Position numbers and translations under genes: made by a program | Shown: piece by piece, positions 17,248 through 24,495 of the stretch | How positions within the stretch are numbered: the stretch's first letter is position 1 | Layout: each line of letters opens with the position of its first letter | The notes under the pieces: generated by a model | Databases searched by the model: none | The model's input: only the letters and a program-made list of their open reading frames with translations | Told to the model about the DNA's origin: nothing | Assembly (NCBI GenBank): GCA_965218775.1 | Contig: CBDCLS010000004.1 | Span: forward strand, 992,001-1,056,000 | From: CAUZIZ01 sp965218775 | GTDB taxonomy: Bacteria > Acidobacteriota > UBA6911 > RPQK01 > JAJDTT01 | DNA: 64,000 nucleotides | Direction of reading: 5' to 3'

Positions 17248-17577
17248 GGGCTCCTGACCCGCTCTAGTCAGCCAGTACAGCGGTCGCCGCTTTTGGTGCG
17301 CAACAGCGAGTACAAGCGAGGATTGGTGGTGGTGCTCAAAGGCGATGATATATGGAAATCATGCGACCGTCGCCTTGCGGATCATGGGTGAGCCCATACG
17401 AGTTCCGGTCCACCCCGAAAACGACTTCGGCATTTCGCCGATGCGCTCAAGAACCAGCTCAATAGCCGCTAGGAACTCACCGCCCAGGCCCGGGCGGCGT
17501 TCCTCGTACCACAGTGCCGCAGAACGAAACTCGGCTCGGGCTTCAGGATGAAGTTTGACCCGTGCGCCGCTGGGCAA
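17242..17577 (-). pseudogene. ParE/RelE-type toxin with in-frame UGA
   Basis: The toxin reads MPSGARVKLHPEARAEFRSA, then LWYEERRPGLGGEFLAAIE and PMIRKATVA, then hits TGA at 17361-17359. Past that codon the same frame continues with the expected family C-terminus (FPYIIAFEHHHQ, VLAVAHQKRRPLYWLTR) and stops at a TAA in the attC core (17242-17244). A single CGA-to-TGA change would explain it, so the toxin is probably dead; rare read-through cannot be excluded. It overlaps the antitoxin gene by 35 bases. Confidence 0.8.
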
Positions 17578-17791
17578 GTTCCTTCAGGATCTCCTTCCGT
17601 ACTGTCTCCCAGGCCAGCGCCTGAACGCGACCCTCAGCAACCTCTCGCGAACGCCGCTCCAACTCAGCCGCCCAAGCAGCGGAAACCTCGTCGTCGGACT
17701 CCTCGAGGCTGGAAAGGAGTTCTTCTGCTACTCGTGCACGCTCGCGGCGCGGCAACCGCAATGCTTCCACAAGAAGCTTGTCTGTGGACAT
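17543..17791 (-). CDS. Addiction-module antitoxin
   Basis: 82 aa from the ATG at 17791. It has the family pattern of short addiction-module antitoxins paired with ParE/RelE toxins: LLVEALRLPRRERARVAEEL, LLSSLEESDD, then WAAELERRSREVAEGRVQ. Helical and acidic, with no DNA-binding domain evident. The downstream toxin overlaps it but carries an internal stop, so the antitoxin may now be unneeded. Lies between attC sites at 17148 and 17858. Confidence 0.8.
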   Translation of the reverse strand: MSTDKLLVEALRLPRRERARVAEELLSSLEESDDEVSAAWAAELERRSREVAEGRVQALAWETVRKEILKELAQRRTGQTSS

Positions 17792-17857
17792 GATGCCAGT
17801 TTGGCATACCGACCCGAGACCATCCTCTGCCAATTGGAACCCAATGCTGTCCGGCAC

Positions 17858-17959
17858 CACCCAACGGAATGCGCTTCAGCGGCGTGCGCGCCACAAGATG
17901 TATTCGGGCCTTGCGCCAGTTTTGGGGAGCGGCCCGTCCGCTGCAAGCGCTTGTTGGGC
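17858..17959 (-). repeat. attC recombination site 3
   Basis: About 100 bp bounded by ACCCAACGG and CTTGTTGGGC, with paired inner parts GCGCTTCAGCGG and CCGCTGCAAGCGC. Same orientation as sites 2, 4 and 5. The cores read CCCAAC rather than CTAAC, so they lack the usual TAA stop. Confidence 0.8.
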
Positions 17960-19534
17960 AGCACTGCTAAGTGCTACGCTTTCCTTCATGACCATCAAGG
18001 CGCGCGTCCGAGAAGGTCGACTCGTCGTCGACGAGCCGACGGAACTTCCAAATGGAACAGAAATAGACCTACTACCGCTCGACCCCGGCGACTGGCTCGA
18101 TGAAGCTGACCGCGCAGCACTCCATGAGGCTCTGCGCCAGTCCGACACTGATGCCGCCGCGGGGAGACTCGTGGACGCTGAAGAGATTCTCAAGGACATC
18201 AGGTCGCGTTGAGGGACCGTCGCGTCCAGTTCACAGCGACTGCGCAACAACACGTCCGGCGAGAAAAGGCTTGGTGGCTTGAGAACAGAGTCCATACCGA
18301 GGTCTTTGCGACTGAACTCGAAACAGCCTTTCGAATCCTTACCCTCCTCCCTGGAGCTGGCACGCCTTATCCCGAAGCCGATGTGATTGGCATTCGTCGG
18401 TTGTATCTGCGAAAGATAGACTGTCATCTCTACTACACTTTCGACGAGCACGAAGTTGTCGTTCGTGCTTTGTGGGGTGCCCGTCGCCGTCGAGGACCGA
18501 AAATCACACAGTAGCTTTTCCTGAGTACATCTGTCCGCCCAACGGATTGGCCGCTCAGCGGCGCGACGCCTGCGGCGCGTCAACTGCCCCGCGGCTTGTT
18601 GGGCGGTCCAATCGCTCGTCTCTAAATCTGACTTGATGGGGCGCCTTGACGGAAACGCCACACTGAACCTAAGACTGGTCGAATCTGGTCCCGGATCGAC
18701 TTTGAGAATAAACCCATCTCCGCGAAACTCTCCCTGAGAAATGAAGGCCGAGGGGGCGTAGACCGTGACCAGCGACTGCACGTATTCGTCACCCAATTTC
18801 AAAGCGGCTGGTGCTTCGAGCTTCGGTACCTCAGGGGGTTGATTTGAGTCGGGGACTGTCACTTGGCCGGGAGACGTCGTCTCCAGTTCTTCGAATGTGA
18901 ACAGACCAAGGTGCTCCAGTACGTGAATGTGGCCCAGGCAGACCTTGAGTAGATGGTGTGTTGTGGTGTGAATTCGTTGAGTAGCTGCCTCCTCACACAG
19001 GGCGATGTGATCGCGGATCTGCGTCATCCGAGCACTGTCCTCCAGCCACCAGAAAGAACGACTCGAGCCAACACTTAGTTTGACGGGTACGAATGTACCG
19101 GGGAGAGTTCGCGGATTAAGGTTGGGGTGATCGTTGATCACTCGTGTACCGATAAGGGCAATGCCACGACCCTCATAAGCTTCATCTGCATGTGCGATCA
19201 CACAGTTGCGAAGCTCCTTGAGAGCGTCGTGCATGGCGGTCTGCATTAGAGGCTTCACGTGTTTGCAGTTGGCCGCGCTTTCAAGGCCAGGGTTGTTCCT
19301 GTTGTCGCTCCAGGGCTTCCAGTACTCGATAACGATTGCCTTCGTATAGGCCATCTTGGCCTCGTAGCGAAGCTGGTCGAGGTCCTCGACATACGCTTCT
19401 GCCATGCTGCGTGCCGCAGTCAGGCAAGTCCATAGCTGTACCGCTCCAGCCAGGTCGCGCCCGGGCCGCACCAGCTCTTGCCCAGCCTTGTCAATGTCAG
19501 CGGCTAGATCGATTTCGTTCTCGTGGCGGGTCAC
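17876..19534 (-). CDS. HEPN-like cassette protein reading through attC sites
   Basis: The first roughly 309 codons (19534-18606) are the credible gene. The helical N-terminus contains EYWKPWSDNRNN and then ELRNCVIAHADEAYEGRG, an R-x5-H motif with the Arg-Asn context typical of HEPN RNase or toxin domains; a beta-rich C-terminal part ends near AFPSRRPIKSDL. The frame then continues without a stop through attC site 4 and antisense to the next toxin-antitoxin cassette, ending only at 17876 (552 codons). That tail is probably non-coding. The HEPN assignment rests on one motif and helical context. No partner such as an MNT nucleotidyltransferase is adjacent. Confidence 0.55.
   Translation of the reverse strand: MTRHENEIDLAADIDKAGQELVRPGRDLAGAVQLWTCLTAARSMAEAYVEDLDQLRYEAKMAYTKAIVIEYWKPWSDNRNNPGLESAANCKHVKPLMQTAMHDALKELRNCVIAHADEAYEGRGIALIGTRVINDHPNLNPRTLPGTFVPVKLSVGSSRSFWWLEDSARMTQIRDHIALCEEAATQRIHTTTHHLLKVCLGHIHVLEHLGLFTFEELETTSPGQVTVPDSNQPPEVPKLEAPAALKLGDEYVQSLVTVYAPSAFISQGEFRGDGFILKVDPGPDSTSLRFSVAFPSRRPIKSDLETSDWTAQQAAGQLTRRRRRAAERPIRWADRCTQEKLLCDFRSSTATGTPQSTNDNFVLVESVVEMTVYLSQIQPTNANHIGFGIRRASSREEGKDSKGCFEFSRKDLGMDSVLKPPSLFSPDVLLRSRCELDATVPQRDLMSLRISSASTSLPAAASVSDWRRASWSAARSASSSQSPGSSGSRSISVPFGSSVGSSTTSRPSRTRALMVMKESVALSSAAQQALAADGPLPKTGARPEYILWRARR
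17988..18212 (+). CDS. Antitoxin, AF2212/DUF2281-like
   Basis: 74 aa from the ATG at 17988. The AbrB-like N-terminus MTIKARVREGRLVVDEPTEL is followed by the acidic tail DWLDEADRAALHEALRQSD. It overlaps the downstream toxin start by four bases, a standard antitoxin-first operon. It is on the strand opposite to the attC polarity, which in cassette arrays usually means a TA cassette with its own promoter. Confidence 0.8.
   Translation: MTIKARVREGRLVVDEPTELPNGTEIDLLPLDPGDWLDEADRAALHEALRQSDTDAAAGRLVDAEEILKDIRSR
18209..18514 (+). CDS. ParE/RelE-family toxin
   Basis: 101 aa. A TTG start at 18209 overlaps the antitoxin stop. The fold signature is complete: RVQFTATAQQHVRREKAWWL, LETAFRILTLLPGAGTPYPE, IRRLYLRKIDCHLYYTFD and EVVVRALWGARRRRGPKI. 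Family members are mRNA interferases or gyrase inhibitors; which applies cannot be read from sequence. A truncated relative lies at 20530-20595. Confidence 0.85.
   Translation: MRDRRVQFTATAQQHVRREKAWWLENRVHTEVFATELETAFRILTLLPGAGTPYPEADVIGIRRLYLRKIDCHLYYTFDEHEVVVRALWGARRRRGPKITQ
18535..18605 (-). repeat. attC recombination site 4
   Basis: 71 bp bounded by CCGCCCAACGG and GCTTGTTGGGCGG, with the hairpin GGCGCGACGCC-TGC-GGCGCGTC in the middle. The core again lacks the TAA, so the reverse-strand gene entering from the right is not stopped here. Confidence 0.85.
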
Positions 19535-19594
19535 GTCATCGCCTTTGTACGAGGACGGTCAAGTTACTGATTTCGGATCGCCTCACTGTTAGAT

Positions 19595-19661
19595 CCGCCC
19601 AACGGCTGGCGCATCAGCGGGGACGCGAGGCGTCGTCCCCGCCTGCATGCGCTGGTTAGCC
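19595..19661 (-). repeat. attC recombination site 5
   Basis: 67 bp bounded by CCGCCCAACGG and CTGGTTAGCC, with the central GGGGACGCGAGGCGTCGTCCCC fold-back kept. The gene at 19656-19874 uses the TAA in its core as the stop codon. Confidence 0.85.
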
Positions 19662-19874
19662 ATCGGATTTAGACTTTGTCGACTCTCTTTCGGCAATGAG
19701 TTGACGCACGGTGGATACGAGTTCTACAGGTACTTCCATCGTTGTATGCGTGGTCGCTTCGTAGACAGCTTCGTCTTCGGCCAACGCCTCCTCATCAGAT
19801 TGGGACTCGTAGTGCTCAAGGACACGGCGGACTCGATCTTCATCCCATCCAGCTGGGTAGTTGGTTTTTTTCAT
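19656..19874 (-). CDS. Putative antitoxin paired with DUF4258 protein
   Basis: 72 aa: KKTNYPAGWDEDRVRRVLEH, then YESQSDEEALAEDEAVYE, then a helical tail. Acidic and small, encoded immediately downstream of and overlapping by four bases a DUF4258 protein. This arrangement (putative toxin first, acidic partner second) resembles BrnT/BrnA-type modules. It stops in attC site 5, so it belongs to one cassette with its partner. Confidence 0.7.
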   Translation of the reverse strand: MKKTNYPAGWDEDRVRRVLEHYESQSDEEALAEDEAVYEATTHTTMEVPVELVSTVRQLIAERESTKSKSDG

Positions 19875-20152
19875 GCTTTTCTCCTCAGTCTCCGCCGCAG
19901 GGCCTTCTTCGCCTTTGAACCGAGGTCGTAGGCCGTGATCACGAATGCTGAGCCCGCCTCGGGATCAGGAACATAGATCACTCGAAGGTAGCGGCCCTCG
20001 CTGGTTCGCCCAATCGCGACCCGTGATCCCTCTCGGCCATCCCGGTCTTCTAGTGGCCGCTCCAGCAACTCCTCGACCTCTTCTTCGTATACCCCATGAC
20101 GCCGCATATGCGCCATCCCGGTCGAAGAGTCGATATAGAAGCGTAACCGCAT
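19871..20152 (-). CDS. DUF4258/BrnT-like putative toxin
   Basis: 93 aa: MRLRFYIDSSTGMAHMRRHG, VYEEEVEELLERPLEDRDGR, EGSRVAIGRTSEGRYLRVIY and a basic C-terminus KKALRRRLRRKA. The small alpha/beta fold with a His after HMRRHG and the Arg-rich tail fits the DUF4258/BrnT group of RelE-like RNase toxins. Coupled to the acidic partner at 19656-19874. Confidence 0.75.
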   Translation of the reverse strand: MRLRFYIDSSTGMAHMRRHGVYEEEVEELLERPLEDRDGREGSRVAIGRTSEGRYLRVIYVPDPEAGSAFVITAYDLGSKAKKALRRRLRRKA

Positions 20153-20212
20153 CCAATCATTCTAGCCCTTCCACGCAGAACGAAACGAACTAGAAGTTCG
20201 GCTGCACGCCAA

Positions 20213-20264
20213 CTGCTAACCGTTAAGCCGGAAGGACGATGGCCTGGGGCATCTTGTTGGAAGG
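20213..20264 (-). repeat. Degenerate attC-like site (right part of the array)
   Basis: On the minus strand CCAACAAG is followed about 35 bp later by GGCTTAACGGTTAGC. The two ends look like attC cores, but the arms pair poorly. Probably a worn attC. Confidence 0.35.
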
Positions 20265-20324
20265 ATACTACCAACGGCGTATACAAGCACAAATCGACAC
20301 GCCCATCGCATGGTCAGTCCGCGC

Positions 20325-20540
20325 TCAATGCTTCGCCGCTGCGATTATTGCTGTGATAGCGCTTACTACTGATGCAATGGCTGCAATAAGCGCAAGCAAC
20401 CAGAGGCGCAATTCTCGAATGGAACGCTCGGCTTGTGCGACCCGGCGTTGTAACTCGTGGTCAGGTGCGCGGCAAGCACGACCTGATGAACTTTTCGCGA
20501 TTGGATCTCCTTGGACATCCACACCTACCATCCAGTTCAC
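20325..20540 (-). CDS. Possible small membrane protein in last cassette
   Basis: 71 aa with one strong hydrophobic segment at the C-terminus (LWLLALIAAIASVVSAITAI) after a polar N-terminal half containing a short helix (LQRRVAQAERSIRELR). The location next to a degenerate attC and the plausible helix-plus-anchor layout support it. No homology is recognised, and the 5' end overlaps a toxin fragment on the other strand. Confidence 0.35.
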   Translation of the reverse strand: MNWMVGVDVQGDPIAKSSSGRACRAPDHELQRRVAQAERSIRELRLWLLALIAAIASVVSAITAIIAAAKH

Positions 20541-20595
20541 AGAAACTGCGCGACAGCACGTTAAGCGAGAGGAAGCTTGGTGGCTTGAGAACCGG
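20530..20595 (+). pseudogene. Fragment of a ParE/RelE toxin gene
   Basis: Codes for IQFTETARQHVKREEAWWLE, nearly the same as residues 6-25 of the toxin at 18209-18514, and then loses the match just before the end of the cytochrome gene. It marks a broken cassette at the right border of the array. Confidence 0.7.
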
Positions 20596-20629
20596 TATCT
20601 TGGGATTTATTCCAGCTCCAACTTAGCCC

Positions 20630-22459
20630 CTACAGAGTAGAAAGAAAGGCGACTAGATCCGTGATCTCGGTCGGCGAGATCTTCTGATCCGGGTGTCGGT
20701 GGACTTCGAACACCTCTCTCAGGCTTTGGGCGCGGCCGTCATGGAAGAAAGAGGAGCGCAATCCGACCCCGCGCAGGGAGGGAGGGTTGAACTGGCGATT
20801 GCCAACTTCGTCGGCAAGACCGACGTCGGATGCACTCTTCGTCGTATAGGAGGGAGGCGCGTGGCAATGCTGACAGCCGCTGCTGACAAACACTTCCCGG
20901 CCCTTTCGAACGGAAACTTCAGAGCTACTGGTAGGCAGCTGGGGTGGCTGCAGGGTGCGCAGAAATGTCTCCAGAGCTCGCACCTTTTCCCCTGAAGCAA
21001 CCCGCGAGTGCAGCGTAGTCCGGAGCGACTTGCGGATCTGGTCTTCGAGAGCGGACATGCTGCCATTCCATGCCCAGGGGCCGCTGTCGCCCACACCGAG
21101 CAAGGACGGAACACGCTTAGGCGCACCGTAGTTCCCGTCGCCAAGCGTGTCGACGAGGAGCCCGTTGCTGTGTCCTTCCGAGTGGCAGCTGTGACAGCTC
21201 ATCCAGCCGCGCAGCGAAAGCGTCGCGTCATAGAACAGCTGCTCACCCTTGTCTGCCAGAGTGAGATCGGCCTGCGCTCCAAGCGAGACCTCCTTCACCG
21301 GCTTCCGGGAGGGGATGTCGATGACGGAAATCGAGTTCGAGAGCGTGTTGGCTACGTACAGACGCCCGTCCGAGCCAGAGGCCAGAGCCCTGGGACGGCG
21401 TCCCACCTTTACATGATCCAGGCGCGGCCAGGTGTGCTGACCGATGGCAACTCGGCCCACGCCCCCGACTGCCACGATTACCTCTCCACTGGCTCCCACG
21501 ATCACCTTCTGGGGGTCGCCGGAGGGAGTGCTGAAATCCCCCAGATCCAACGTACGCATGGCTGCCAGCATATTCCCGGTCGGCGAACGGATATCCGCTA
21601 GCCTAAGCGAAACCAGACTATTGGACATGAGTCCGCCCCACACAACGTCGTCGCGGTTGGCGCGGGCAAAAGGATCCAGGCTTTGCCGCGCCACGAGCAG
21701 ATGTGAGCCGTCCGCGGTAACTGCCAGTCCACGTATGTTGTGGGCAGGCAGCTCCAAGACACGCTCTACCCGGTCCTGGGAAAGATCGATCACTGCGAGC
21801 TTCCCACCGAAAGAGTCGGCCACCAGCAGACGGTCATCACCCGGCAAGACCACCTGCTCACGGGGTGCGAAGGGCAGCTCGAGTGAACCCAGCGAGCGAG
21901 GACCGGCAGCCGGATCCAACTCGATCAGGTCCAGGCGCCTGGACCACAGGCAGGCGACGAAACAGCGCCTTCCATCCGTGCTGATAGTCACGCTGACGGG
22001 ATAACGACCTACCGCGAGTCGATCCCGTACTTGAATGTCCCGAACATCTGGACCCGGGAGGGAAAGTAACAGGAGTTCGTGAGCTTCTTCGTCCACGGCC
22101 AACAGGCCACTTCCAATCGGGTCCCGGCTGGGCAAAAGGGCCAGGTCTCCAAGTGCTCTGCCCACCCTGGCCTCGAACTTCACCGCCAGCTCATCGGTGT
22201 CGATCACCGATAGGGTTCCGCTACGGCGGTTGGCTACGAAGAGCCGACGTCCTGGGTCGTCCAGGGCCAGTGCAACTGGATGTCGGATCAGGGCCTGGCG
22301 ATGGAGAGAATCTGCATCGCTCCTATCCAGACTGGAGGCCCCTTTCGAGCCGTCGAAGGGCAAGGGAGGAGCAACGTGCTGAGCCTGGGACCACTGGCAC
22401 CAAAAAACGAGGAATGCCAGGAGGCAGGCGAGAACTCTCAATTCGCGGACCGTGGACAC
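20630..22459 (-). CDS. Exported beta-propeller/dihaem cytochrome c protein
   Basis: 609 aa with a GTG start and a signal peptide (LRVLACLLAFLVFWCQWSQA). Residues 50-400 form a YncE-like seven-bladed propeller with repeated RRLFVANRRSGTLSVIDTD-type strands (also GRLYVANTLSNSISVID). The C-terminal part has two haem c sites, SCHSCHSEGH and GCQHCHAPP, as in di-haem peroxidase/MauG-like or CxxCH surface proteins. It is expected in the periplasm, passing electrons or oxidising a substrate. Its 3' end abuts the cassette array. Confidence 0.85.
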   Translation of the reverse strand: MSTVRELRVLACLLAFLVFWCQWSQAQHVAPPLPFDGSKGASSLDRSDADSLHRQALIRHPVALALDDPGRRLFVANRRSGTLSVIDTDELAVKFEARVGRALGDLALLPSRDPIGSGLLAVDEEAHELLLLSLPGPDVRDIQVRDRLAVGRYPVSVTISTDGRRCFVACLWSRRLDLIELDPAAGPRSLGSLELPFAPREQVVLPGDDRLLVADSFGGKLAVIDLSQDRVERVLELPAHNIRGLAVTADGSHLLVARQSLDPFARANRDDVVWGGLMSNSLVSLRLADIRSPTGNMLAAMRTLDLGDFSTPSGDPQKVIVGASGEVIVAVGGVGRVAIGQHTWPRLDHVKVGRRPRALASGSDGRLYVANTLSNSISVIDIPSRKPVKEVSLGAQADLTLADKGEQLFYDATLSLRGWMSCHSCHSEGHSNGLLVDTLGDGNYGAPKRVPSLLGVGDSGPWAWNGSMSALEDQIRKSLRTTLHSRVASGEKVRALETFLRTLQPPQLPTSSSEVSVRKGREVFVSSGCQHCHAPPSYTTKSASDVGLADEVGNRQFNPPSLRGVGLRSSFFHDGRAQSLREVFEVHRHPDQKISPTEITDLVAFLSTL

Positions 22460-22593
22460 GTCTCCATTCTAGGATTAACGGACGCGACAGTCCAAGGGGT
22501 CTCTTCTGAATGCTTTCAAGCCAGGGGCCCGGCTTGTAGCCACCTCCCAGTCTAGGCATACTCGGGCTGCCGCAAATAACGGAGGATGGCCTG

Positions 22594-23487
22594 ATGTTCG
22601 CAGACTTCGAGAAGACCCAGATCCAAGCAAACGGTGTTTCGATCAGCTTCGTCCACGGTGGCTCTGGGCCACCTCTCTTGCTGCTGCACGGGTATCCCCA
22701 AACCCACGTGGAGTGGCACAAGATGGCACCGCGGTTAGCCCAGGAATACAAGGTGGTTGCGCCCGACCTACGGGGTTACGGAGACAGCGAGAAGCCCCCG
22801 GCTGATCCGGGAGACCTGAGCGTCTATTGCAAACGGACGACAGCCCAGGATCAGGTGAACCTGATGACTAGCCTGGGCTTCGACTCCTTCCACGTGGTGG
22901 GTCACGATCGAGGTGTCCGCGTTGGCCATCGGATGGCTCTGGACCATCCCACCAGCGTTAGGAGCCTTACCTCGCTGGATGTGGTCCCCTCTCAGGCTGC
23001 CTTCGATAGTATGGATCAGCAACTCTCCTTTGCCTGGTTCCACTGGCACTTGATGCGCCAACCGTCCCCTTTTCCTGAAACCATGATCGGAAGCAACGCC
23101 AAATTCTATCTGGACTTCCTACTGGAGCGATGGTGTGCCATCGAGGGATCGATTACCGACGAAGCCTATGCTGAGTACCTGCGATGCTTCGACGATCCCG
23201 AAACCATCCGGGCCACCTGCCTGGACTACCGGGCAGTCGAACTCGACCTGGCGCACGACGAGAAAGACCGCGGCCGAAAACTGACGTGTCCAGTGCTGGT
23301 GCTCTGGGGCAACGACACGGTGAAACGTCCGGGTTGGCAGACGGGATCGAGCCTCAACATGCTTGAAACCTGGTCGGATCGAGCCACCGATGTACGTGGC
23401 AAGGCTCTAGACTGCGGCCATTTCCTACCCGAGGAACGGCCGGATCAGACCGGCACTGAGCTACTCGGATTTCTATCTTCCATCTAG
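22594..23487 (+). CDS. Haloacetate (fluoroacetate) dehalogenase-like hydrolase
   Basis: 297-aa alpha/beta hydrolase. The nucleophile lies in VVGHDRGVRVGHR, where the Asp is followed by the paired Arg residues that bind the carboxylate in fluoroacetate dehalogenases. The halide-site His-Trp appears in FAWFHWHLMRQPSPFPE. The base is the His of DCGHFLPEERP, and the oxyanion-side motif is LLLLHGYPQTHVEWHK. All specificity residues of the haloacetate dehalogenase clade seem present, so C-halogen hydrolysis is plausible. GGAGG precedes the ATG. It faces a maleate isomerase-like gene. Confidence 0.82.
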   Translation: MFADFEKTQIQANGVSISFVHGGSGPPLLLLHGYPQTHVEWHKMAPRLAQEYKVVAPDLRGYGDSEKPPADPGDLSVYCKRTTAQDQVNLMTSLGFDSFHVVGHDRGVRVGHRMALDHPTSVRSLTSLDVVPSQAAFDSMDQQLSFAWFHWHLMRQPSPFPETMIGSNAKFYLDFLLERWCAIEGSITDEAYAEYLRCFDDPETIRATCLDYRAVELDLAHDEKDRGRKLTCPVLVLWGNDTVKRPGWQTGSSLNMLETWSDRATDVRGKALDCGHFLPEERPDQTGTELLGFLSSI

Positions 23488-23658
23488 GCGGGACAATCGG
23501 GGGTGACCCAGAATCCTCAAACTGCCGCTAGTACTCTGTCAACCTGGAGATTGTGGGTTATGGACGAGCCATGGTGGTCGAGGTCAAGGCACGCGGCCGC
23601 AGGCATAGCTTGGTCTACGTCCAGGACGCGCAACGCAGAGATCGGCCGCCAGGGCCGT

Positions 23659-24414
23659 TCAGAACCTACAATTTCCAGGTTGACAGGGTACTAGGGTCTC
23701 CAGAAGCTTTCCGAAGCCCAGTACCGGCTGCCGAATTCCCAGAGCGCGAAAGACCGACCAGATCGTGGCCTGATTGGAGGTCACTACTGGCTTTCCCGTG
23801 ATCTTCTCCAGTGCGTCGGCAGCTTCCATCGCTCTCCAGGCGGTGCAGGAGCAGAAGAGTGCATCGGCTTCGGGTCGACACACCGAGGAGGCGAAGTCGA
23901 CAATAGCTTCGGGGTCTTGATCGTTGATCCCCTGTTGGCCCGCAACCGCCGCGACTGGTTCCGCTTCCAGGTTGAGCACCGAGAATCCGGCCGCCTCCAG
24001 ATAGCTCTGCAGTCTCTGATTCCCCCAATCCGAATAGGGACTGGCGACCGAGATCTTCTTGGCTCCGATCGAGTTCAGCGCCTCCACTGCCGCGGGACTG
24101 GTCACCACGGCCGGGACTCCTGCCGTCTTCTCTATCAGGTCAGCCATCTCCCGGTCCCATCCGGCTCCCCTGTAGAAACTGCCGGTGGTGCAAGCATAGG
24201 CAATGACGTCGACCTTGGCGGTCGCCAGATAGCGGGCACCGCTCTCTATGTCTTCGTTCATTCGCCCCATGCCATCTTCACTTCGGGTCTCGTTGGTGAG
24301 CCAGAGACGCTGGCCATGAAGGGTCACACCTTCAGTAACGGCCATCTGGAAGTCTGCTTCGCAGGTCGTGTTGGTGGAGGGGACCAGTAGACCCACCCGC
24401 TTTCGAATACTCAT
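23659..24414 (-). CDS. Maleate isomerase/arylmalonate decarboxylase-like protein
   Basis: 251 aa of the Asp/Glu racemase superfamily. The start VGLLVPSTNTTCEADF and the first catalytic Cys in IAYACTTGSFYRG and the second in LFCSCTAWRAMEAAD match maleate cis-trans isomerase. Both Cys are present, which favours isomerase over decarboxylase. It would turn maleate into fumarate in aromatic or nicotinate breakdown; here it lies near other degradative genes. The IS4 element begins 82 bp upstream of its start and may affect its promoter. Confidence 0.83.
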   Translation of the reverse strand: MSIRKRVGLLVPSTNTTCEADFQMAVTEGVTLHGQRLWLTNETRSEDGMGRMNEDIESGARYLATAKVDVIAYACTTGSFYRGAGWDREMADLIEKTAGVPAVVTSPAAVEALNSIGAKKISVASPYSDWGNQRLQSYLEAAGFSVLNLEAEPVAAVAGQQGINDQDPEAIVDFASSVCRPEADALFCSCTAWRAMEAADALEKITGKPVVTSNQATIWSVFRALGIRQPVLGFGKLLETLVPCQPGNCRF

Positions 24415-24495
24415 CTGTCGGCCTCCTGGGAAACCCGGCGAAAGTCAGGATTCAGTATAGAAGGATGGCGGCACCCGAAACAACGCATACCTTGC

